Shown in pieces: positions 1 through 4,669 of a stretch of 9,680 bases of DNA. The notes beneath the pieces were generated by a model, which made no database searches, was not told the origin of the DNA, and was given only the letters and a program-made list of their open reading frames with translations. Position 1 is the stretch's first letter. The number at the start of each line of letters is the position of its first letter. This DNA comes from Actinomycetes bacterium. GTDB taxonomy: Bacteria; Actinomycetota; Actinomycetes; Actinomycetales; Microbacteriaceae. Made by a program: the position numbers and the translations under genes. Location of the stretch: contig JAEYVF010000121.1 in the NCBI GenBank assembly GCA_023432005.1, positions 1-9,680 of the forward strand, in the 5' to 3' direction.

Positions 1-470
1 GCGATGCTCACGAGCATCGCGACGAGCAGCACGACGTTGATGATGAGGCCCGGGAGGAAGTTGTCCGACGCGCGGCCGCTCAGGAGCGCGAGGCCCGCGG
101 AGACACCGACGCCGAGGGCGCCGACGACCGCCGTCATGACGGGCTGGCGCATGACGAGGCGCGCCGCGATGAAGACGACCGCGAGGGCGAGCGGCGCGAG
201 CACCGACGGCGCGAGCTGCTGGGTCACCGTGTAGACCACGAGGAAGAGCAGCGGCGGGAGGATCGACTCCACGAGGCCGCGGACGCCGCCCACCGCTCCG
301 AGCAGCGCGCGCGCGCTCGGCGCCTCCCCAGGCTTCACGTGACCGAGGCCCGACCGGCGCGCCGCGACGGCCATGGCCTCCGAGAAGGTCGGCGCGGCGG
401 TGGCGTCGGCGGGGCGCGGCTCGTCGGGCTCGGGCGCGCCGGGCTCCCCCGGCACGTCGGACGACGACAT
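1..470 (-). CDS. DUF3159 family integral membrane protein, C-terminus beyond window
   Basis: An open frame runs leftward from ATG at 470-468 to the window edge, giving 156 residues with no stop. Residues 1-50 are hydrophilic and rich in Pro, Asp and Glu (cytoplasmic tail). Hydrophobic segments follow at about 70-88, 89-107, 110-130 and 139-156, so it is a multi-pass membrane protein. The tail-plus-helices plan and the place downstream of dut and DUF3710 fit the actinobacterial DUF3159 family; function unknown. The start is fixed by the TGATG junction: the last base of the DUF3710 stop is the first base of this ATG, implying translational coupling. The family is inferred from context and topology, not from a profile search. 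Confidence 0.8.
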   Translation of the reverse strand, partial: MSSSDVPGEPGAPEPDEPRPADATAAPTFSEAMAVAARRSGLGHVKPGEAPSARALLGAVGGVRGLVESILPPLLFLVVYTVTQQLAPSVLAPLALAVVFIAARLVMRQPVMTAVVGALGVGVSAGLALLSGRASDNFLPGLIINVVLLVAMLVSI

Positions 471-1081
471 CAGGCCTGGCCGCCCGGCTGCACGTTCGCC
501 GGGACCGTGAGCGGGATGAGATCGCGCGGGGGCATGGGGGTCTCACCGCGCACGACGACGATGCTGCGGAACAGATCCTCGACCTGCGCAGCGGCCTCCG
601 GGTCGACGGCCGCCTTGCCGCTGATCACGCCACGCAGGAACCATCGCGGGCCGTCGACGCCCACGAAGCGCGCGATCCGCACGCCGGGGGCGTTGCCCGC
701 GGGCGCCGGGATCTCCGCGCGCAGCTCGGGGCCGAACGGGCCGTCCACGGTCTGCGTCGTTCCGCCCTGCCGGGCGATCTGCTCGACGATCTGCTCGCGG
801 ATCTCGTGCCAGAGACCGCTCGAGCGCGGCGCCGCGAAGGGCTGCACCTGCAGCGTGGACTCGGCGTAGTCGAGGGCGACCGCGACGACGCGCTTGCTGC
901 CCTCCTCGATCTCGAGGCGCAGCGCGAGCTCCGGCCGCGGCAGGATCTTCACGCCGCCGAGGTCGACGTACGGGCGCACGGCGTTCGCCTCGGCGACGTC
1001 GAGCGGGCCGTTCTCCGCGCGGTCCGCAGGCGCGGACTTGGGCTGGTCGGCGGGGGCGTCGTCGACGGGCACGTCGCTCAT
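470..1081 (-). CDS. DUF3710 domain-containing protein
   Basis: Encodes 203 residues. The first 25 are an acidic, Pro/Ala-rich and probably disordered tail. Family-like blocks follow: a YVDLGGVKILP stretch at 38-48, LQVQPFAAP at 77-85 followed by an amphipathic helix (WHEIREQIVEQI, 91-102), GPFGPEL at 114-120, RFVGVDGPRWFLRGVISG at 138-155, and a Pro-rich MPPRDLIPL at 183-191. These match DUF3710, a soluble actinobacterial family of unknown function regularly found next to dut. There is no signal peptide, membrane helix or obvious catalytic motif. Its ATG overlaps the dut stop in an ATGA junction and its stop overlaps the DUF3159 start, so it is the middle cistron of a coupled operon. Confidence 0.9.
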   Translation of the reverse strand: MSDVPVDDAPADQPKSAPADRAENGPLDVAEANAVRPYVDLGGVKILPRPELALRLEIEEGSKRVVAVALDYAESTLQVQPFAAPRSSGLWHEIREQIVEQIARQGGTTQTVDGPFGPELRAEIPAPAGNAPGVRIARFVGVDGPRWFLRGVISGKAAVDPEAAAQVEDLFRSIVVVRGETPMPPRDLIPLTVPANVQPGGQA

Positions 1082-1530
1082 GGGGTTCCTCCTCGGGTCG
1101 AGTACCCGGTCGAGCCGAAGCCGCCCTCCCCGCGGTCGGAGCCGGGCAGGCGCTCGACCGGGATGAAGCGGGCCCGGCTCACGGGCATGACGATGAGCTG
1201 CGCGATGCGGTCGCCCGCCGCGACGGCGTAGCTCTCCCGGGCATCGGTGTTCAGCAGGGTGACACGGATCTCGCCGCGGTAGCCCGCGTCGACGGTGCCC
1301 GGGCTGTTGACGATCGTGATGCCGTGCTTCGCCGCGAGGCCGCTGCGCGGCACGACGAACGCGACGTAGCCGTCCGGGAGGGCGATGGCGGCTCCCGTGC
1401 CCACGACCGCGCGCTCGCCCGGCGCGAGCACGAGGTCCACTGCGGAGACGAGGTCGGCACCCGCGTCCCCGGGATGCGCGTACTCGGGAAGGGGGTCGCC
1501 GCGGAACAGCACCTCGACGGACTCGGTCAC
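1078..1530 (-). CDS. dut: deoxyuridine 5'-triphosphate nucleotidohydrolase (dUTPase)
   Basis: Trimeric dUTPase, hydrolysing dUTP to dUMP and pyrophosphate; this keeps uracil out of DNA and feeds thymidylate synthesis. All five family motifs are visible in a 150-residue protein of normal length: DAGADL (22-27), PRSGLAAKHGI (61-71), GTVDAGYRGEI (78-88, catalytic Asp81 and the sugar-selecting Tyr), GDRIAQLIV (106-114), and the mobile C-terminal arm RGEGGFGSTG (133-142). I chose GTG at 1530-1528 because a TATCGT -10 box ends six bases upstream, suggesting a leaderless mRNA. An in-frame ATG at 1548-1546 would add six residues and place that box inside the gene. The longer open frame running back to 1854 is only antisense to the DUF3093 gene. 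Confidence 0.95.
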   Translation of the reverse strand: MTESVEVLFRGDPLPEYAHPGDAGADLVSAVDLVLAPGERAVVGTGAAIALPDGYVAFVVPRSGLAAKHGITIVNSPGTVDAGYRGEIRVTLLNTDARESYAVAAGDRIAQLIVMPVSRARFIPVERLPGSDRGEGGFGSTGYSTRGGTP

Positions 1531-1536
1531 CCCACG

Positions 1537-1542
1537 ACGATA
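1537..1542 (-). promoter_or_regulatory. predicted -10 box of the dut-DUF3710-DUF3159 operon (leaderless)
   Basis: On the minus strand TATCGT fits the actinobacterial -10 pattern TANNNT. It is followed by exactly six bases (CGTGGG) and then the GTG taken as the dut start, so transcription should begin at or next to the start codon. There is no Shine-Dalgarno sequence and no convincing -35 hexamer. Confidence 0.5.
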
Positions 1543-1550
1543 GTCCATGG

Positions 1551-1556
1551 TCGAAT
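1551..1556 (+). promoter_or_regulatory. possible -10 box for the DUF3093 gene
   Basis: TCGAAT matches TATAAT at four of six positions and lies seven bases before ATG 1564, so the transcript could start at the start codon. The same hexamer lies upstream of sepH at 2465-2470. It is weaker than the divergent dut box, and no -35 element is visible. Confidence 0.3.
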
Positions 1557-1563
1557 AGGCGTG

Positions 1564-2001
1564 ATGACCTACCGTGAACGTCTCTGGCCCGCCCCGTGGA
1601 TCTACCTCGCGACCGCTCTCGTGATCCCGGCGTCGCTTCTCGTCTTCCTGCCGATCAACGCCGTCGCGGGCGTCGTCGTCGCGATCGTCCTGTACGGCGG
1701 CATCGTCGGTCTGCTGTTGTTCACCACGCCGACCGTCGAGGTCGGCGAGGGCGCACTGCGGGCGGGGCGCGCACGACTGCCGCTCGCGGTGGTCGGCGAG
1801 GTCGCCGCCGCGCGGGGAGCGGATGCCGTGCGCGAGCGCGGCACGGGGCTCCACGCGGACGCCTGGCTGCTCATCCGCGGCTGGATCCCGGATGTCGTGC
1901 GGGTCGAGCTCGTCGACCCCGCGGATCCGACGCCCTACTGGCTCATCTCGAGCCGACGTGCGGAGGAGCTCGCCGAGGCGATCCGCTCAGCTCGCCCTTA
2001 G
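1564..2001 (+). CDS. DUF3093 family membrane protein
   Basis: Encodes 145 residues beginning MTYRERLWPAPW. Two hydrophobic segments at about 12-30 and 35-54 form a membrane hairpin. A soluble domain of about 90 residues follows, with WLLIRGWIPD (101-110) and YWLISSRR (125-132) as its recognisable blocks. This fits DUF3093, a small actinobacterial membrane-protein family of unknown function found divergent from dut. I chose ATG 1564; GTG 1561 directly before it is equally open and would add one residue. Longer in-frame extensions to 1324 overlap dut and are not credible. The TAG stop (1999-2001) overlaps the TAA stop of the convergent DUF4193 gene. Nothing in the protein indicates an enzyme activity. 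Confidence 0.88.
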   Translation: MTYRERLWPAPWIYLATALVIPASLLVFLPINAVAGVVVAIVLYGGIVGLLLFTTPTVEVGEGALRAGRARLPLAVVGEVAAARGADAVRERGTGLHADAWLLIRGWIPDVVRVELVDPADPTPYWLISSRRAEELAEAIRSARP

Positions 2002-2288
2002 GCGGCGCACTCGGCGCAGATCGGGCCGAGGTCGGTCTTGTGGTCGAACTGCGACTGGTGCTTCACGAGGAAGCAGCTCACGCACGTGAACTCGTCCTCC
2101 TGCGGCGGGAGCACGACGACGTCGAGATCGATGTCGGACAGGTCCTGCCCGGCGAGCTCGAAGCCCGGGTTGTCGGCGTCGTCGACGTCCACCACACCCG
2201 ACAGCTTGTCGGGGACACGCTCCTGGAGGGCCTGGATCGACTCGGTGTCGTCGTCGGTCTTCCGAGGGGCGTCGTAATCGGTAGCCAT
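1998..2288 (-). CDS. DUF4193 family protein with C-terminal zinc ribbon
   Basis: A 96-residue acidic protein starting MATDYDAPRKTDDD, the family's typical opening. The middle (about 34-66) is Asp/Glu-rich. The C-terminus carries two CxxC knuckles, Cys69/Cys72 and Cys91/Cys94, spaced as in a treble-clef or zinc-ribbon fold, with His77 and His83 between them. The function of DUF4193 is not established; it is near-universal in actinobacteria beside DUF3093 and dut. An in-frame ATG at 2294 would add two residues (MG); the purine-rich stretch just upstream serves either start. The gene converges on and overlaps DUF3093 by four bases. A SigR-like promoter at 2406-2432 points at it, which would fit a redox-sensitive zinc-thiolate protein, but that link is inference. 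Confidence 0.9.
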   Translation of the reverse strand: MATDYDAPRKTDDDTESIQALQERVPDKLSGVVDVDDADNPGFELAGQDLSDIDLDVVVLPPQEDEFTCVSCFLVKHQSQFDHKTDLGPICAECAA

Positions 2289-2405
2289 TCCCATCCATTT
2301 CCATCGGCGCGTTGCGGGTGAAGCGGCGTCAGTCTGCATCATCGGATGCCGAAGCGCAAACCCTCCCAGCCCGCTTTCAGACACGCCGGGAACCGCTGGT
2401 AGTGC

Positions 2406-2432
2406 AACTCGCGGCACGCCCGCGTTATTCCC
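2406..2432 (-). promoter_or_regulatory. SigR/SigH-type ECF promoter upstream of DUF4193
   Basis: On the minus strand GGGAAT (2432-2427) and GTT (2408-2406, followed by G) are separated by exactly 18 bases. The reported consensus for Streptomyces SigR and mycobacterial SigH is GGGAAT, about 18 bases, then GTT, so core and spacing both match. Transcription would start near 2400, leaving a leader of roughly 110 bases before the DUF4193 start codon. The match is seen directly; its activity is inferred. Confidence 0.55.
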
Positions 2433-2443
2433 GGGATGCGGGC
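2418..2443. repeat. inverted repeat in the DUF4193/sepH divergent promoter region
   Basis: GCCCGC (2418-2423) and GCGGGC (2438-2443) form a perfect 6-bp stem around a 14-base loop. The loop contains the 8-bp palindrome TCCCGGGA (2429-2436). The repeat covers the -35 element of the SigR-like promoter and lies about 25 bp before the putative sepH -10 box, so it could be an operator. No T-run follows, so it does not look like a terminator. Confidence 0.35.
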
Positions 2444-2464
2444 ACCGCGCGTGGCATCCTGGCG

Positions 2465-2485
2465 TCGAATCCTGACGCCTGGAGG
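2465..2485 (+). promoter_or_regulatory. putative -10 box and Shine-Dalgarno of sepH
   Basis: TCGAAT (2465-2470) is a plausible -10 hexamer placing the transcript start near 2477. GGAGG (2481-2485) is a strong ribosome-binding site ten bases before ATG 2496. It is the clearest Shine-Dalgarno in the window and fixes the sepH start over the upstream in-frame ATG at 2436. The -35 region is unremarkable. Confidence 0.5.
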
Positions 2486-2495
2486 TCGGTTCAGC

Positions 2496-3545
2496 ATGCA
2501 AGAACTCAAGGTCATCGGAGTCGAGAACGGCTCGCTCCTGGTCGCCTCGGATGACGGGGAGCAGTACCGCGTCGAGGTCGACGAGACCGTGCAGTCGCGC
2601 CTGCGCGCATCCATGCCCGACCCCGGGCCCGCCCGCCGCCTCGCGCCGCGCGAGATCCAGGCGCAGATCCGCGCCGGGATGACCGCGGAGGACGTCGCAC
2701 GCGTCACGGGCGCCTCGCTCGAGTACATCCGCCGCTTCGAGGGCCCCGTGATCGCCGAGCGCGAATACGTCATCGAGTCGGCGCTCAACGTGCCCGTGCA
2801 CATGGCCGTCGAGACCGACCCGCTCGCCTCGGGCGCGACCTTCGGGTCCGTCATCCGGGAGCGGCTCGCGGATGCCGGCGCGACGGGCGAGCGCTGGGCG
2901 AGCTGGAAGGAGCAGGGCGGCGGCTGGATCGTCAAGCTCACCTTCGAAGCGGCTCAGATCGAGCGCGACGCCCGCTGGGGGTTCGACCCCAAGAAGCAGT
3001 CGCTGCAGCCGCTCAACCAGGAGGCGGTGCAGCTGTCGCAGCAGGGCGAGCTCCCGCCGAGCCTCATCCCCCGCCTCCGCGCCGTGCCGCTCGACGAGCG
3101 CGATGACGCACGGTTCGACTCCGGCGCGTTCGCCGTCGAGACGGATGGCGAGGACACCGTCGTGACGCCCGTCGAGTTCACGCAGCTGGAGTTCGGCGCC
3201 CGCCCGGGCCCCGCGGAGGAGCCGAGCACGACCCACCACACCGCCGACCTGCTCGAGGCGCTCCGTCGCCGCCGGGGCGAGCGCGAGCCGCTCGACCTCG
3301 AGGACGGCGACCAGGGGCTCGCCGCGCATCCGTCGACGGGAGTCGTCAAGCTCGTCGACGTGCCCCTCGAGGGCGTGCCCGACGAGCCCGTGCCCGCCGC
3401 GTTCACCTCGACCCCGTCCTCGGCCCCCACGGCGAAGGCCTCCGGCTCGTCCGGGGCCACGGGGCCGCTCGGCAAGCGCCGCGGTCGCGCGTCGATGCCG
3501 AGCTGGGACGAGATCGTCTTCGGCGCCCGCGGCGACGAGGACTGA
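2496..3545 (+). CDS. sepH: cell division protein SepH (DUF3071)
   Basis: Encodes 349 residues. SepH is the actinobacterial FtsZ-binding protein that promotes Z-ring assembly and septation. The N-terminal DUF3071 domain covers about 1-165. It starts MQELKVIGVE and contains the helix-turn-helix-like core at about 52-85 (EIQAQIRAGMTAEDVARVTG, then YIRRFEGPVIAERE), the part reported to contact FtsZ. WASWKEQGGGWIVKLTF (134-150) closes the domain. A Pro/Ser/Thr/Ala-rich linker follows, interrupted by a short conserved helix TADLLEALRRRRGERE (249-264). The protein ends in the conserved tail KRRGRASMPSWDEIVFG (327-343). The start follows the GGAGG site. The stop lies one base from the end of the convergent phosphatase gene. 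Confidence 0.93.
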   Translation: MQELKVIGVENGSLLVASDDGEQYRVEVDETVQSRLRASMPDPGPARRLAPREIQAQIRAGMTAEDVARVTGASLEYIRRFEGPVIAEREYVIESALNVPVHMAVETDPLASGATFGSVIRERLADAGATGERWASWKEQGGGWIVKLTFEAAQIERDARWGFDPKKQSLQPLNQEAVQLSQQGELPPSLIPRLRAVPLDERDDARFDSGAFAVETDGEDTVVTPVEFTQLEFGARPGPAEEPSTTHHTADLLEALRRRRGEREPLDLEDGDQGLAAHPSTGVVKLVDVPLEGVPDEPVPAAFTSTPSSAPTAKASGSSGATGPLGKRRGRASMPSWDEIVFGARGDED

Positions 3546-3546
3546 G

Positions 3547-4656
3547 TCAGGCGAAGCCGCCGAAGCGCAGCAAGGGCACGGCCGTCTCGGCCGGTGTGAG
3601 GGAGCCGTGCTGCCCCACCATGCCGCGCGCCCTGTCGTCCGGATCGGTGTAGTAGGCGTGATCGGCGCGCGCGGCCACGAGCACCTCGCCGATACGCGGC
3701 AGCACCTCGGGGTCCACCTCGCCGAACCACCCGGCCGCGAGTGCCTCCGCGCGCGTGCCCACCCAGGCACGACGCCCCTCGGAGGCGCGCCACGCCTCCG
3801 CGACGGCGTCGGCGTCGACGCCGGGCTCGAGGTGCAGCTGCAGGCAGCGCGGCTCGCCCGCGACGTGGCGCACGCCCTCGAGCAGGACACCGCTCGCGAT
3901 CCGCTGGGCGTGCGGGGGCACGTCGACCATGCCGTGGTCGGCCGTCACGACCATGCCATGACGTGGGCCGAGCGAGCCCGTGACGAGCGCGAGCTCCGCG
4001 TCGAGCGCCTCGAGCGCAGACACCCACTCGCGCGACGCGACGCCGTTCGCGTGGCCGGCCATGTCGAGGTCGGGCACGTAGTAGTAGACGAGCCCGGGGC
4101 CGGGCGCGGCGAGCACGCTGCGCAGGCGGGCCGCCCGCTCCTCCGCATCCCCCGCACCGGCGAACTCGGCTCCGCGCAGCACGGCCGAGGTGAAGGGCGA
4201 GTCGCGGTAACGCGGATGCGTGATCGCGACGCTCCGCACGCCCGCGGATGCCGCGGTCTCGAAGAGCGTCGGGCTGCGCTGCCACGTCGCGGGGTCGAGG
4301 CCCTCCCATCCGCTCAACTGGTTGACGACGCTGTCGTGGGCCGGGTCGTAGACGCGGTAGCCGACGAGGCCATGGCGCCCCGCGGGCTGGCCCGTCGTGA
4401 GGGTCGCGAGGGCGGCCACCGTCGTCGTCGGGAAGCCCGCCCCGATCGCCGGGTCGTGCGGAAGGCGCTTCGCGAGCGTGCGCGCATGCCCGGAATGAGC
4501 TTCGAGCTGCGCGTGGCCGAGGCCGTCGACGACGACGACCACCGCCTTCTCGACCGGCGCGAGCTCCATCCGTCCGCGTGCGCCCGCGAGGGCGTCGAGG
4601 CAATTCGGCACGACATCCGCGAGGCTCAGCCTGTGCGTTGTCGCCGCCGGTAGCAT
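3547..4656 (-). CDS. alkaline-phosphatase-superfamily protein (nucleotide pyrophosphatase/phosphodiesterase type)
   Basis: Encodes 369 residues. The metal and nucleophile motifs of the type I phosphodiesterase/NPP branch are all visible: VVVDGLGH with Asp44, FPTTTV with nucleophile Thr79 (75-80) followed by TTGQPAGRHGL (87-97), PDLDMAGH with Asp196, Asp198 or both and His202, TADHGMVD with Asp240 and His241, and GQHGSL with His350. It should be a two-metal phospho- or nucleotide-ester hydrolase; the substrate cannot be read from the sequence. There is no clear signal peptide, so it is probably cytoplasmic. I chose ATG 4656, seven bases after a TAAGAT box, since upstream extension enters parC. 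Its position between sepH and parC looks like a conserved actinobacterial arrangement, but no functional link is established. Confidence 0.88.
   Translation of the reverse strand: MLPAATTHRLSLADVVPNCLDALAGARGRMELAPVEKAVVVVVDGLGHAQLEAHSGHARTLAKRLPHDPAIGAGFPTTTVAALATLTTGQPAGRHGLVGYRVYDPAHDSVVNQLSGWEGLDPATWQRSPTLFETAASAGVRSVAITHPRYRDSPFTSAVLRGAEFAGAGDAEERAARLRSVLAAPGPGLVYYYVPDLDMAGHANGVASREWVSALEALDAELALVTGSLGPRHGMVVTADHGMVDVPPHAQRIASGVLLEGVRHVAGEPRCLQLHLEPGVDADAVAEAWRASEGRRAWVGTRAEALAAGWFGEVDPEVLPRIGEVLVAARADHAYYTDPDDRARGMVGQHGSLTPAETAVPLLRFGGFA
4651..4656 (+). promoter_or_regulatory. predicted -10 box for parC
   Basis: TAGCAT fits TANNNT and ends 12 bases before ATG 4669, giving a leader of about five or six bases and no room for a Shine-Dalgarno. 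The hexamer completely covers the start codon of the divergent phosphatase gene (4654-4656, minus strand). No good -35 hexamer was seen. Confidence 0.45.
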
Positions 4657-4663
4657 GGCGACG

Positions 4664-4669
4664 ATCTTA
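4664..4669 (-). promoter_or_regulatory. predicted -10 box for the phosphatase gene (leaderless)
   Basis: On the minus strand TAAGAT fits TANNNT and is followed by seven bases (CGTCGCC) and then ATG 4656, as in a leaderless transcript. The hexamer includes the A of the parC ATG on the other strand, so the two divergent promoters and start codons are interleaved within 21 bp. Confidence 0.5.

Noticed and set aside
332..345. parS-like sequence GCTTCACGTGACCG
   Set aside because: Only about 10 of 14 core positions match the ParB site, it lies within DUF3159 coding sequence, and other CACGTGA cores (about 2085 and 4883) are equally ordinary.
1546..1548. ATG as an alternative dut start
   Set aside because: It is in frame and adds six residues, but it has no ribosome-binding site or well-spaced -10 box, whereas GTG 1530 has a TATCGT box six bases upstream and gives the usual family length.
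2289..2405. Possible riboswitch or small RNA in the DUF4193 leader
   Set aside because: No recognised riboswitch core or strong paired structure was seen; it reads as an ordinary leader.
1998..3890. 630-codon extension upstream of DUF4193
   Set aside because: It runs antisense through sepH. The family's conserved start MATDYDAPRKTDDD and the promoter region place the true start at 2288.
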